Numbered from the stretch's first letter, positions 1-8,535 are shown. The stretch: DNA of 64,000 bases from Sphingobium sp. EP60837 (GCF_001658005.1 NZ_CP015986.1:1116001-1180000); one strand, 5' to 3'. A program made the numbers and translations. The notes: a model not told the origin generated them from the sequence alone.

Positions 1-599
1 ACCTCACTTTCTTCCTGCTGCGGGACGGGCCTGCGCTGGCGGCGCGGCTGGACCGGGCGGCGCCGCTGCGCTCCACGCACAGGCGCGCGCTGATGGAGCA
101 GTTCGTCGTCGTCACCCGCGCCACCATCAAGGGCAGCGTTGTCGTCGCCATCGTCCAGGGGATGATCGGAGGCGTGGTCTTCTGGGCGCTGGGGCTGCAG
201 GGGCCGCTGCTCTGGGGCGTGCTGATGGGCTGCTTCTCGTTGATCCCAGCCGTCGGAACGGGGCTCGTCTGGGTGCCGGTCGCGCTCTATCTGCTGGCGA
301 CGGGAGCGGTGGTCAAGGGCATTATCCTGATCGTCTGCGGCCTGTTCATCATCGGCATGATCGACAATCTGTTGCGCCCGATCCTGGTTGGACGCGACAC
401 CCGTATCCCAGACTATGTGGTGCTGATCACCACGCTGGGCGGGATCGACATGTTCGGGTTCAACGGCATCGTCATCGGCCCGGTGATCGCAGCCCTGTTC
501 ATCGCCACTTGGAACATCGTAACGCGGATGCGCACCGGCAACGGCATTGAAGGGCCCCTTACCCAGGAAGAGCCGCTACCCCCTGCCCCTGCTCCATGA
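1..599 (+). CDS. AI-2E family transporter (PerM/YdiK type), C-terminal part
   Basis: The frame is open from base 3, so the gene begins before the window; about 198 residues are visible. At least four hydrophobic segments are present, and the tail contains the family-like run LGGIDMFGFNGIVIGPV, which matches the conserved C-terminal signature of AI-2E/PerM exporters (L-GG--FG--G---GP). The family consists of inner-membrane proteins with seven or eight helices that have been linked to export of signalling molecules or ions; the substrate here cannot be told. The protein ends with a proline-rich tail. An internal ATG at 93 is not the true start because the upstream residues (LTFFLLRDG...) are also family-like. 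It lies 38 bases before the peroxiredoxin gene on the same strand. Confidence 0.85.
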   Translation, partial: LTFFLLRDGPALAARLDRAAPLRSTHRRALMEQFVVVTRATIKGSVVVAIVQGMIGGVVFWALGLQGPLLWGVLMGCFSLIPAVGTGLVWVPVALYLLATGAVVKGIILIVCGLFIIGMIDNLLRPILVGRDTRIPDYVVLITTLGGIDMFGFNGIVIGPVIAALFIATWNIVTRMRTGNGIEGPLTQEEPLPPAPAP

Positions 600-637
600 T
601 AGGTTGAGGAGGCCCACGACTCCACAGGAGGGAGATG

Positions 638-1300
638 ATGGCACTCTCGATCGGCAGCAAGGCCCCCGACTTCACCGCGCAGACCACGCAAGGGCAGATC
701 AGCTTTCATGAATGGCTGGGCGACAGTTGGGGCATCATTTTTTCACACCCCAAGGATTTCACCCCGGTCTGCACGACCGAACTGGGCTATCTCGCGCGGC
801 TGACGCCGGAATTCGAGAAGCGCAATTGCAAGGTGATCGGCCTGTCGGTCGATCCCGTCGGCAATCATGAGCGCTGGTTGGGCGACATAAGGTCCGCGAC
901 CGGCGGCGATGTCACCTATCCCATCATCGGCGATAGCGACCTTAAGGTAGCCAAGCTCTACGAGATGCTGCCTGCCGAGTCAGGCGATACGTCCGAGGGG
1001 CGAACGGCAGCGGACAATCAGACGGTGCGAACGGTCTATCTGATCGGTCCCGACAAACTGATCAAGGCGATGCTGAGCTATCCCATGAGCAGCGGGCGCA
1101 ACTTTGACGAGGTGCTGCGCCTGCTCGACAGCTGCCAGCTCACCGCCAAGCACAAGGTCGCTACGCCGGTGAATTGGAAATGGGGCGAGGATGTAATTAT
1201 CGTACCGTCCGTGTCGGATGAGGAAGCAAAGGAGCGTTTCCCGGACGGGTGGAACAGCGTCACGCCCTATTTGCGGGTCGTGCCACAGCCTCAGGAATAG
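638..1300 (+). CDS. 1-Cys peroxiredoxin (Prx6-type)
   Basis: A 220-residue thiol peroxidase that reduces hydrogen peroxide and organic hydroperoxides in the cytoplasm. The peroxidatic cysteine lies in PVCTTE near residue 45 and is preceded by the FSHPKDFTP loop. The Prx6-type long C-terminal arm is present (length about 220, against roughly 160-200 for 2-Cys or BCP types), and HERWLGDI follows the usual Prx6 pattern. No resolving cysteine is in the canonical 2-Cys position. AGGAGG at 626-631 sits six bases before the second of two adjacent ATGs (638), which I prefer to 635. The next gene, an MBL/rhodanese protein, begins five bases after the stop, so the two are probably cotranscribed, suggesting a joint role in peroxide and sulfur stress. 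Confidence 0.92.
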   Translation: MALSIGSKAPDFTAQTTQGQISFHEWLGDSWGIIFSHPKDFTPVCTTELGYLARLTPEFEKRNCKVIGLSVDPVGNHERWLGDIRSATGGDVTYPIIGDSDLKVAKLYEMLPAESGDTSEGRTAADNQTVRTVYLIGPDKLIKAMLSYPMSSGRNFDEVLRLLDSCQLTAKHKVATPVNWKWGEDVIIVPSVSDEEAKERFPDGWNSVTPYLRVVPQPQE

Positions 1301-1305
1301 GCGCC

Positions 1306-2349
1306 ATGTTCTTCGCGGTCTTCCAGGATGGCGAAGGGTGCAAATCCTACATTATCGCCAACGAGCAGTGCTGCGCCGCGGCCATCATCGATCCGGCGCT
1401 GGATCAGGTGGACCGTTATCTGGGCGAGGTGAACAAGCAGGGATTGCGCGTCCGCTACATCATCGACACCCATACTCATGCCGATCATTTCTCCGGCGCG
1501 CGGGCTTTGCGGGAGGCGCTGAACGCGCCGATCGTCATGCACCGATTTTCGCCCGCGCCTTATGTCGATCTGCATGTCGAAGATGGCCATTCGCTCCCCC
1601 TGGGCGACATGCGCATGCATATCCTCCACACGCCCGGCCATACGCGCGATTCGATGGCGATCCATGTCGAGGATCGGGTCTTTACCGGGGATACGCTGCT
1701 GATCGGCGGCACCGGACGCAGCGATTTGCCCAGTGGCGATCCGGAACAGCTATATGACAGCCTGTTCCGCAAGCTGCTGGCGCTGCCAGGCGATACGCTG
1801 GTCTATCCAGCGCATGACTATAAGGGACGGGAGAGTTCCACCATAGCTGAGGAGCGGGTGACCAATCCCCGGCTCGCCAAGGTCGATCGCGCCGAGTTCG
1901 TCGCAATGATGAACAGCCTCAACCTGTCCGCCCCCACCCATCTGACCGAAGCGCTGCGCACCAACATGTCCGGAGGCAAGACGGTACGCCAGCTATTGCA
2001 GGAAGCGGCGGCCAAGGTGCCATTCATGGCGATGGCCGAGTTGCGGCAGCGGCTGGTGCAGAGGGCGAACGACTTCGTGATATTGGACGTTCGAGAGAAA
2101 GAGGCGTTCGCCGCGAGTCATGTGCCGGGCGCGACCCATGTGCCGCGCGGTCAGTTGGAACTGCGGGTGAATGAGGTGCTGCCCGATCCGCATGTCGAGA
2201 TACTGACCGTCTGCGAACTGGGGAAGATTTCGACCCTGGCCGCCGCCACTTTGCGCGAGCTGGGATTTCCGCGCGCGACCGCGCTTGACGGAGGAATGGC
2301 GGCCTGGCGGGAGCAGGGCAATCCTGTGGAGAGCGGTTTGACGGCCTGA
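1306..2349 (+). CDS. MBL-fold hydrolase with C-terminal rhodanese domain
   Basis: The 347-residue protein has an N-terminal metallo-beta-lactamase domain with the metal motif HTHADH, followed by downstream His/Asp ligands in LHTPGHT and FTGDTLL. A C-terminal rhodanese domain of about 100 residues carries its active cysteine in TVCELGK. The arrangement resembles persulfide dioxygenase-rhodanese fusions (ETHE1/Blh/PRF families), which act on glutathione persulfide and sulfane sulfur; that activity is an inference from family. The active loop CELGKIS differs from the usual C-G-x-R. I chose ATG 1306 because it starts directly at the MBL fold; an in-frame upstream ATG at 1249 would overlap the peroxiredoxin gene by 50 bases. 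Confidence 0.88.
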   Translation: MFFAVFQDGEGCKSYIIANEQCCAAAIIDPALDQVDRYLGEVNKQGLRVRYIIDTHTHADHFSGARALREALNAPIVMHRFSPAPYVDLHVEDGHSLPLGDMRMHILHTPGHTRDSMAIHVEDRVFTGDTLLIGGTGRSDLPSGDPEQLYDSLFRKLLALPGDTLVYPAHDYKGRESSTIAEERVTNPRLAKVDRAEFVAMMNSLNLSAPTHLTEALRTNMSGGKTVRQLLQEAAAKVPFMAMAELRQRLVQRANDFVILDVREKEAFAASHVPGATHVPRGQLELRVNEVLPDPHVEILTVCELGKISTLAAATLRELGFPRATALDGGMAAWREQGNPVESGLTA

Positions 2350-2464
2350 AGCCAAGCCGCTTTGCTGATGACCAAAATTTCATGATCGGCACATCCTCCG
2401 CCAAGACATGGGGGTCTAGTGGCCATTGGTTTAGAGCAACGTAGCCTGATCAGCATCACTCCCC

Positions 2465-2500
2465 GCCCGTTCGACCAGAGCTAGTCGAAGGGCTTTTCTT
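2465..2500 (+). terminator. Probable rho-independent terminator after the MBL-rhodanese gene
   Basis: GCCCGTTCGAC at 2465-2475 pairs with GTCGAA-GGGC at 2484-2493 (one bulged base), followed by TTTTCTT. It lies about 115 bases after the stop codon. The stem sequence belongs to a short palindromic element also seen nearby at 2519-2549. Confidence 0.55.
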
Positions 2501-2518
2501 CTCTTCAGATAGCAAGAG

Positions 2519-2549
2519 CGGGCTTCGACAGGCTCAGCCCGAACGGGAT
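2519..2549. repeat. REP-like palindromic element
   Basis: The segment GGGCTTCGACAGGCTCAG followed by CCCGAACGGG contains a GGGCT/AGCCC inverted pair. It shares the TCGA...CGAACGGG core with elements at 2465-2493, 40941-40974 and 54285-54308. Such short intergenic palindromes are widespread in sphingomonad genomes. No other gene is visible in the 292 bases between 2350 and 2641. Confidence 0.5.
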
Positions 2550-2641
2550 GAGCGGGTCGCAAAGGGCGGATGAGGCGGTGGCGGTTCCTGGCCCGTTCTC
2601 GACATAAGCATGTTCGTGCGACGGGACTTCAAGGCAAGCAG

Positions 2642-3391
2642 ATGACGAGACCTATCTTCTTCGATCCGACTGGGCGGCGGGGGCTGTGGGCGCGGCGATC
2701 GCTTGCAGCGGGCTTGGTCGTGATGCTGCTGACCGCACTCGCCTTTGCCACGACATTGATTGAGGTGCCTGCGGGCACCGCGCTCCCCCTGCCCTTTCCC
2801 CACCTCCACGCCGCGCGGCTGGTCGGCCTGTCTGACGGGCGTCATTCGCTGCGGTCCTGGCTGCCCCATTGGCTGGGTGGGCGGCGCGGGCAGGTGAAGC
2901 ATAAACTGTCGATCGGCTTCTACGTACCCGATGATGAGAATAGCCTGGCGTCGCTGCGGCGCCATGCAGGACAGCTGGATTGGGTAGCCCCCGCACTGGT
3001 GAGCGTGGCCGGGCGAGGCCATGCGCTGCACATCATCGACGACCCGCGCTTCGACCGGCTGATCGCAAGCCAGCCTCATGCGCCCAAGATCTTACCGATG
3101 GTGCAAAATATCGGCGGTGGAAGCTGGGAAGGCGGGAATGTCGCGCGACTGCTCGCCAGCCGGACGGCCAGCCACCATGTCGCCGGCCAACTCGCAGCCT
3201 TTGTAGCGCAGCGGCATGCGGCGGGGCTGGTCATGGATTTCGAAGCACTGCCCGAAAGCGCGACCGGTGATTATCTGCGCTTCCTGCAGGAACTGCGACT
3301 GGCCCTGCCGGCGGGCGCGCATCTGGCGGTGACGGTCGCGGCGGAAGAACAGGGCTGGCGCCTCCGCCAATTCGCGCGGGTTGCGGATTAG
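2642..3391 (+). CDS. GH18-NodB-GT2 polymer enzyme, 5' piece ending at an in-frame amber codon
   Basis: Codons 1-249 of a frame that continues unbroken after a TAG at 3389-3391. Residues about 24-42 form a signal anchor (LAAGLVVMLLTALAFATTLIE region). From about residue 86 there is a glycoside hydrolase 18-like barrel with GLVMDFEALPES, where the glutamate is the family's catalytic acid. The piece breaks off at FARVAD, just before the GH18 strand that should read D-x-VIFMAYDQH, so this fragment alone lacks part of its barrel. ATG 2642 is chosen because an in-frame ATG at 2570 lies within the palindrome-rich leader. Whether the product is a truncated protein, a readthrough product or part of a pseudogene cannot be decided from sequence alone. 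Confidence 0.7.
   Translation: MTRPIFFDPTGRRGLWARRSLAAGLVVMLLTALAFATTLIEVPAGTALPLPFPHLHAARLVGLSDGRHSLRSWLPHWLGGRRGQVKHKLSIGFYVPDDENSLASLRRHAGQLDWVAPALVSVAGRGHALHIIDDPRFDRLIASQPHAPKILPMVQNIGGGSWEGGNVARLLASRTASHHVAGQLAAFVAQRHAAGLVMDFEALPESATGDYLRFLQELRLALPAGAHLAVTVAAEEQGWRLRQFARVAD
3389..3391 (+). other. In-frame TAG interrupting the GH18-NodB-GT2 reading frame
   Basis: The bases read GAT-TAG-GTG-ATC-TTC-ATG-GCC-TAT-GAC. Position 2642 and the downstream frame at 3392 are in the same phase, and the residues on both sides together make a continuous GH18 strand (AD-x-VIFMAYD). A tyrosine codon (TAC or TAT) changed in its third base would give exactly this TAG. Confidence 0.85.
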
Positions 3392-5959
3392 GTGATCTTC
3401 ATGGCCTATGACCAGCATTGGCAAGGCGGGACGCCGGGGCCCATCGCCGCACAGACTTGGTTCGCGCAGCATGTGCAGGATGCGTTGCGGGCGATTGGTC
3501 CCGAGAAGATCGTCGTCGCGCTCGGCAGCTACGCCTATGACTGGCATGATGGCGGGACAGACGCGCTGTCGCTCGACGAAGCCTGGCTCGCGGCACATGA
3601 CAGCAGCGCGACAGTCCGCTTCGACGCCGCGAGCGGCAATGCAGGCTTCGCCTATGATGAAGGGACGAGGCATCACCAAATCTGGATGCTGGATGCGGCA
3701 ACCTGCTGGAACGAGATGCGAGCGCTCAAGCGCTTGGGCATCGCAGGGATCGCTCTTTGGCGGCTGGGCAGCGAAGACCCCGGTTTCTGGAACGACCTGG
3801 CCGCCTTCCGGTCGGGCGGGCTGCCGGACCTGCGCCACGTCGCGAGCTTATTGAACACCGATGTGGAGGGGACCGGCGAGATATTGCGGATCACGGCGAC
3901 GCCCAGCGAGGGCGCGCGCGACGTGCAGTTCGACAATGACGATCTGATCGCGCGGGAACGCTATCGCCAATTGCCGACCCCCTATCAGGTTCAGCGGACC
4001 GGCGCGCAGCCTCATATGGTGGCGCTGACCTTCGATGATGGCCCCGATCCCAAATGGACGCCGAAAATCCTGTCGATCCTTGAGCGGGCGCATGTTCCCG
4101 CCACCTTCTTCGTTGTCGGCGAAAATGCGCTGGAACATCCGGGGCTGCTCCGCCGCAACGTCGCGGACGGGGACGAAATCGGCAACCACACCTATTCCCA
4201 TCCCAATCTGGCGACCGCTTCACCTGGGCAGACGGAACTGGAATTAAACGCCACGCAGCGGCTGGTGCAGGCTTATACCGGGCGCAGTACGCGGCTGTTC
4301 CGCGCGCCCTATTTCGGGGACGCAGAGCCAACGACGGCCGATGAGCTGCAGCCCGCCCTGGCGGCGCAGCGGGCAGGCTATACGGTGGTGGGCCTGCATG
4401 TCGATCCCAATGACTGGCAGCGGCCGCAAGCGGACAAGATCGTGCGGGAAGTCGATCGGCAGGTGGGAGACGTCACGCCCGACAGGTCGGCGAACATCAT
4501 CCTGTTGCATGACGGCGGCGGGGAACGGTCGCAAACGGTTGCCGCCCTCCCTCGCATCATCGCCAACCTGCAAGCGCGCGGCTATCGCTTCGCCCTGGTG
4601 TCCCAGCTTGCGGGGCTGAACCAGGCCGATGCGATGCCGCCGGTCAAGGCGAATGATCTGACCGCGGTGCGGATCGATGTCGCGATCTTCATTCTGCTGG
4701 CCGGAGGATCGGCGCTGCTCGGCTGGTTGTTCTACCTCGCCATCTCGCTGGGGATCGGACGCGCCGTGCTGATGGCCTCTTTGGCCTGGTTCCAGTCCCG
4801 CCGGGACCAGGCCGCGCCGCCGGTGCATCAGCCGAGCGTGTCGGTCATCATTCCCGCCTATAATGAGGAGCGGGTAATCGAGGCGTCGGTGCGTCGGGTG
4901 CTGTCCAGTGCCTATCCCGGATTGCAGGTGATCGTCGCCGATGACGGATCGAGCGACGCGACAAGTGCAGTCGTCGCCCGCGCGTTCGGCAGCGATCCGC
5001 GCGTGCAACTGGTGACGCTGGCAAATGGCGGCAAGGCGGCTGCGCTGAATCGCGCGCTGCTGCATGCCGATGGCGACGTCATCATCGCGCTGGATGCCGA
5101 CACGCAGTTCGAGCCCGAGACGATCGGCCGCCTGGCGCGCTGGTTCGCAAACCCGGAGATCGGCGCGGTGGCAGGCGACGCGCGGGTGGGTAATCGGGTC
5201 AATCTGGTGACCCGCTGGCAGGCGCTGGAATATATCACCGCCCAGAATTTGGAGCGGCGCGCCCTGGCGGGTTTCGACGCCATGACGGTGGTGCCGGGCG
5301 CGGTCGGCGCCTGGCGGCGGCGAGCGCTGGACGCGGTGGGCGGCTATCCCGAAGACACGCTGGCGGAGGATCAGGACCTGACCATCGCGATCCAGCGCGC
5401 GGGATGGCGGGTCACCTACGATCCCGATGCGGTCGCCTGGACCGAAGCGCCGGAAAGCTTCAAAGCGCTGGCGCGTCAGCGCTATCGCTGGGCGTTCGGG
5501 ACGCTGCAATGCCTGTGGAAGCATGGCCCCATCCTGCGCGAACGCCGGCCGACCGGGCTGGCGCTGGTCGGCCTGCCCCAAGCCTGGCTGTTCCAGATCG
5601 CCTTTGCCGCGATATCGCCGGTGATCGACCTGGCGTTGTTGCTGTCGGTTATCAGCACCATCTTGCGTGTGCAGCAGCATGGCTGGGCGCAGACCAATGG
5701 CGATGTGGCCGCGATGGCGCTTTACTGGCTGATCTTCACCGGGATCGACATAATATGCGGCTGGGTGGCCTATCGCCTGGACGGCCGCAGCCCGCCTTAT
5801 CCCGCGCTGCTGCTGGTGGCGCAGCGCTTCATCTATCGGCAGATCATGTATTGGGTGGTGATCCGCGCCATCGCATCGGCCATCGGCGGCTGGGTCGTCG
5901 GCTGGGGCAAATTGGAGCGGTCGGGCCGGGTGGCTATGCAGCAGCCCGCGGCCGCATGA
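3392..5959 (+). CDS. GH18 remainder + NodB polysaccharide deacetylase + GT2 glycosyltransferase
   Basis: This 855-residue continuation begins with the rest of the GH18 barrel (MAYDQHW; later LWRLGSED). Next comes a NodB deacetylase with metal and catalytic motifs TFDDGPDP and HTYSHPNL, then a transmembrane segment. A family 2 glycosyltransferase follows, with VIIPAYNEE, DDGS, NGGKAAALN, DAD, EDQDL and QRYRW, and then several C-terminal membrane helices. The layout is that of an inner-membrane processive beta-glycosyltransferase joined to periplasmic deacetylase and hydrolase modules, like a PgaB-PgaC fusion acting on a poly-N-acetylhexosamine-type polymer (inference). The nominal start is GTG 3392 directly after the amber codon, with no ribosome site of its own. 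The intact protein would be about 1,105 residues. Confidence 0.85.
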   Translation: MIFMAYDQHWQGGTPGPIAAQTWFAQHVQDALRAIGPEKIVVALGSYAYDWHDGGTDALSLDEAWLAAHDSSATVRFDAASGNAGFAYDEGTRHHQIWMLDAATCWNEMRALKRLGIAGIALWRLGSEDPGFWNDLAAFRSGGLPDLRHVASLLNTDVEGTGEILRITATPSEGARDVQFDNDDLIARERYRQLPTPYQVQRTGAQPHMVALTFDDGPDPKWTPKILSILERAHVPATFFVVGENALEHPGLLRRNVADGDEIGNHTYSHPNLATASPGQTELELNATQRLVQAYTGRSTRLFRAPYFGDAEPTTADELQPALAAQRAGYTVVGLHVDPNDWQRPQADKIVREVDRQVGDVTPDRSANIILLHDGGGERSQTVAALPRIIANLQARGYRFALVSQLAGLNQADAMPPVKANDLTAVRIDVAIFILLAGGSALLGWLFYLAISLGIGRAVLMASLAWFQSRRDQAAPPVHQPSVSVIIPAYNEERVIEASVRRVLSSAYPGLQVIVADDGSSDATSAVVARAFGSDPRVQLVTLANGGKAAALNRALLHADGDVIIALDADTQFEPETIGRLARWFANPEIGAVAGDARVGNRVNLVTRWQALEYITAQNLERRALAGFDAMTVVPGAVGAWRRRALDAVGGYPEDTLAEDQDLTIAIQRAGWRVTYDPDAVAWTEAPESFKALARQRYRWAFGTLQCLWKHGPILRERRPTGLALVGLPQAWLFQIAFAAISPVIDLALLLSVISTILRVQQHGWAQTNGDVAAMALYWLIFTGIDIICGWVAYRLDGRSPPYPALLLVAQRFIYRQIMYWVVIRAIASAIGGWVVGWGKLERSGRVAMQQPAAA

Positions 5960-6019
5960 CCCTTGCGTGAACAAAGCTTAACGTGACCGGCCGCGACTTT
6001 CCCGCCATGGTCCAGGACA

Positions 6020-6063
6020 GGCGGAACGGAGACCATGCCCCCTGTACCCTCCTCCGTTCCGCC
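6020..6063. repeat. 12-bp perfect inverted repeat upstream of the PDZ/two-component operon
   Basis: GGCGGAACGGAG at 6020-6031 is the exact reverse complement of CTCCGTTCCGCC at 6052-6063, with a 20-base loop. There is no T run, so it is not a classical terminator. It lies 24 bases before the PDZ start codon, in the transcribed leader or promoter. It could be an operator, an attenuator or a processing hairpin. Confidence 0.6.
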
Positions 6064-6087
6064 GAACCGATGAAGGAGAGCGACTGC

Positions 6088-6471
6088 ATGAGGCGTGGCT
6101 TGGGCGATCCTGCTGTCACGGGCGGTTTGCTCGCAGCGCTGGCCCTGTGCACCCTGCTCATCAGCCTTGCTTTCTTCCTCCACTTGCGTCGCGATCCGAT
6201 GGGCGAGGCGGTACGTGGCCGGATGTTACCCGGCCTTACGATCGGCGCGACGGGACCCGCGCTGACCGTAACCAGCATAAGATCGGGAGGAGAAGCAGCC
6301 CGGCATGGGGTTGCCGTGGGGGATGTCATCGTCGCGATCGACGGAAAATCCTTTCGCTCGCTGGATCAGGCGGAGGCTTATCTGATAAGCCAGCCCAGCG
6401 ATGATGTCGTGCTGGATCTGAGGGGAAGCGGTGGGCGGCATGTCGTCGCGCTGGATCGGGGATTGCGATGA
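6088..6471 (+). CDS. Membrane-anchored PDZ-domain protein
   Basis: The 127-residue protein has one N-terminal transmembrane helix (about residues 11-30, LLAALALCTLLISLAFFL). A single PDZ domain follows from about residue 45, with the carboxylate-loop and core pattern ARHGVAVGDVIVAIDGK. No protease domain is attached. ATG 6088 is preceded by AAGGAG at 6073-6078; an upstream in-frame ATG at 6070 would place that site inside the gene. The stop overlaps the start of the response regulator (ATGA), so the protein is translated with the two-component system and may act as a periplasmic input or accessory factor for the kinase. That role is inferred from context only. Confidence 0.8.
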   Translation: MRRGLGDPAVTGGLLAALALCTLLISLAFFLHLRRDPMGEAVRGRMLPGLTIGATGPALTVTSIRSGGEAARHGVAVGDVIVAIDGKSFRSLDQAEAYLISQPSDDVVLDLRGSGGRHVVALDRGLR

Positions 6472-7154
6472 GCCACAAATTGCTGGTGGTGGAAGATGAC
6501 GAGGCGACAGCGGCCTATATCGTCAAGGGGCTGACCGAAGCAGGCTTCACCGTAGATCATGCCGCGGACGGCCGCGAAGGCTTTTTCCTGGCAAGTGACG
6601 GAAGTTATGGTGCAATCATACTCGACCGCATGATGCCCGCCATGGATGGCATGTCGGTGTTGAAGGCGCTGCGCGCCGCCGGCATCGACACACCGGTTCT
6701 CATCCTGTCAGCACTCGGCACGCCGGAGGATCGGGTGGAAGGGTTGACGAGCGGATCGGACGATTATCTCGTAAAGCCATTCAGCTTCGCCGAATTGCTG
6801 GCGCGGGTCCAACTTCTGCTGCGGCGGGCGGGCGCGGGCAATGCCGTGGTCACCGTCTTGCGGCACGACGACCTGGAAATGGACCTGATGGCGCGGCGGG
6901 TGAAGCGGGGCGGCAAGGCTGTCGATCTGCAACCGCGCGAGTTCCGGCTGCTGGAATTCTTCCTGCGCCATGCCGGGCAGGTGGTGACGCGCACCATGTT
7001 GCTGGAAGGCGTGTGGGATTATCATTTCGACCCTGGCACAAATGTGATCGATGTGCATGTGAGCCGCCTTCGCCGGAAACTGGACGACGGGTCTGAGCGG
7101 CCACTGCTCCATACGGTGCGGGGCGCGGGCTATCGCCTTGGCCTTGCCGCATAG
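6468..7154 (+). CDS. OmpR/PhoB-family response regulator
   Basis: The 228-residue DNA-binding regulator has an N-terminal receiver (VVEDDEATA for the acidic pair, ILDRMMPAMDG with the phospho-accepting Asp near residue 51, and the conserved Lys in DDYLVKPFSFAEL). The C-terminal winged helix contains LQPREFRLLEFFLRHAGQVV and NVIDVHVSRLRRKLD. It is coupled by overlap both to the PDZ gene upstream and to the histidine kinase downstream, which makes the kinase its probable partner. The target genes are unknown. A candidate pair of GTGA direct half-sites lies at about 5966-5990 upstream of the operon, but this is too weak to claim as an operator. Confidence 0.95.
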   Translation: MSHKLLVVEDDEATAAYIVKGLTEAGFTVDHAADGREGFFLASDGSYGAIILDRMMPAMDGMSVLKALRAAGIDTPVLILSALGTPEDRVEGLTSGSDDYLVKPFSFAELLARVQLLLRRAGAGNAVVTVLRHDDLEMDLMARRVKRGGKAVDLQPREFRLLEFFLRHAGQVVTRTMLLEGVWDYHFDPGTNVIDVHVSRLRRKLDDGSERPLLHTVRGAGYRLGLAA

Positions 7155-8535
7155 GGGCGTGCGGCGCTGGCCGCCGATCCTGCGATCCTCGATAGCTCGG
7201 TTCATCGGACTCGCCTTTCTGGGGCAGTTTCTTGTGACTGGGGGCGTGCTGCTTTACGTCCAGCAGGCGAGCCAGCGCACGGTGATCGCCGCTGAGCGGG
7301 AGGCGGCGGACGAACTGCGCGACGACCTGATCGCTCTCTATCGCGCCGGGGGATCAGACGCGGTGCGCAGGGATGTCGCGGAGCGATTCCGGGCGAGCCG
7401 GGACGAAAATGTCGCGATCCTGCTGGCGGACCGTCATGGAAAGGCGCTGGCTGGCAATCTGAGCGCCTGGCCCGCCACGGTGCCCGAGCGGACAAGCTGG
7501 CGCAGCATCAATCTCTATCGCGTCGGCCGCGTCGAGCCCGAGCCGATCGGCGTGGTCGCGCAGCCCCTGGGCGATGGCAACCGCCTGCTGACAGGGGTGG
7601 TCGTCGCAAACAGCCTGCGCCTCGCCGCCATTCATGAGGAAGCCCTGAGCATCGCCTTTGCGGTCAGCCTGGTCCTGACGCTGGCCATGGCGATCATCCT
7701 CGGCCGCATCCTGGCAAGGCAGGTGTGGGGCATCGCTGCAACGGCACAGGAGGTTGCCGTGGGCGCGCTGCACCACCGTGTCGAGACGGACGGCAGCGGT
7801 GATGCGTTCGACCGGCTCGGCCAATCGATCAATGCTATGCTGGAGCGGATCGACAGTCTGGTCAGCCAATTGCGGATGATGACCGATGGGCTGGCTCATG
7901 ACCTGAAATCGCCGGTCACGCGCCTGATGACCGTAATCGAGCAGGCCAGCACGCGCACGCAGGACGAGGGTGCGCTCGATGCATTGGACGAGGTACGGCG
8001 AGAGGCCGAAACGTTGCAGGCGATGCTGTCCACCGCGCTGCTGATCAGCCGGACGGAGGCGGGCTTGGGCGCGGACATGCTGCGTGAAACTGACCTTGGC
8101 AGACTGCTGGCTGACATCGCGGAAATCTACGGGCCGCTGGCTGAGGAAAGCGGCTTTGCGCTGACGGTGGAAGCGCCGGAGGAACCGCTGCTTTTTCCCG
8201 TACATCGGGAGCTGTTGAGCCAGGCGGTCGCGAACCTGATCGAAAATGCGCTGAAATATGCGGATGCGGGCGACCATATCCTGCTGACGGCGGCGCACCT
8301 GGACGCCCGCACCGCGCGCATCAGCGTCAGCGATAATGGATCGGGCATAGCGGCCGGCCAGCATGAGGAGGCGCTGCGGCGTTTTGGCCGCCTGGACCCG
8401 GCGCGCGGCAAGCCGGGGTCAGGGCTCGGCCTGTCGCTGGTCCGCGCGGTTGCGCGGCTCCATCATGGGACTGTCATGCTGCAGGATGCGGGCCCCGGAT
8501 TATGCGTAACGCTGGAACTGCGCCGCTCCGGCTGA
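7138..8535 (+). CDS. Two-component sensor histidine kinase
   Basis: The protein is up to 465 residues. A first transmembrane helix (about 24-42) is followed by a periplasmic sensor loop of roughly 125 residues, a second helix (about 178-198), a HAMP linker, a HisKA helix with the phospho-accepting His in DGLAHDLKSPVTRL, and a HATPase domain with NLIENALKYAD (N box), DNGSGI (G1) and GSGLGLSLV (G2). The listed start is TTG 7138, overlapping the regulator by 17 bases. GTG 7159 is an equally possible start and would avoid the overlap. It is the likely partner of the upstream OmpR-type regulator; its signal is unknown, though the coupled PDZ protein hints at envelope state. Confidence 0.93.
   Translation: MALPHRGVRRWPPILRSSIARFIGLAFLGQFLVTGGVLLYVQQASQRTVIAAEREAADELRDDLIALYRAGGSDAVRRDVAERFRASRDENVAILLADRHGKALAGNLSAWPATVPERTSWRSINLYRVGRVEPEPIGVVAQPLGDGNRLLTGVVVANSLRLAAIHEEALSIAFAVSLVLTLAMAIILGRILARQVWGIAATAQEVAVGALHHRVETDGSGDAFDRLGQSINAMLERIDSLVSQLRMMTDGLAHDLKSPVTRLMTVIEQASTRTQDEGALDALDEVRREAETLQAMLSTALLISRTEAGLGADMLRETDLGRLLADIAEIYGPLAEESGFALTVEAPEEPLLFPVHRELLSQAVANLIENALKYADAGDHILLTAAHLDARTARISVSDNGSGIAAGQHEEALRRFGRLDPARGKPGSGLGLSLVRAVARLHHGTVMLQDAGPGLCVTLELRRSG

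Noticed and set aside
4244..5974. A 576-codon minus-strand open frame opposite the GT2 gene
   Set aside because: The product is rich in Arg, His, Gln and Asp with no domain, as expected of a GC-rich antisense shadow; the plus-strand frame holds all the motifs.
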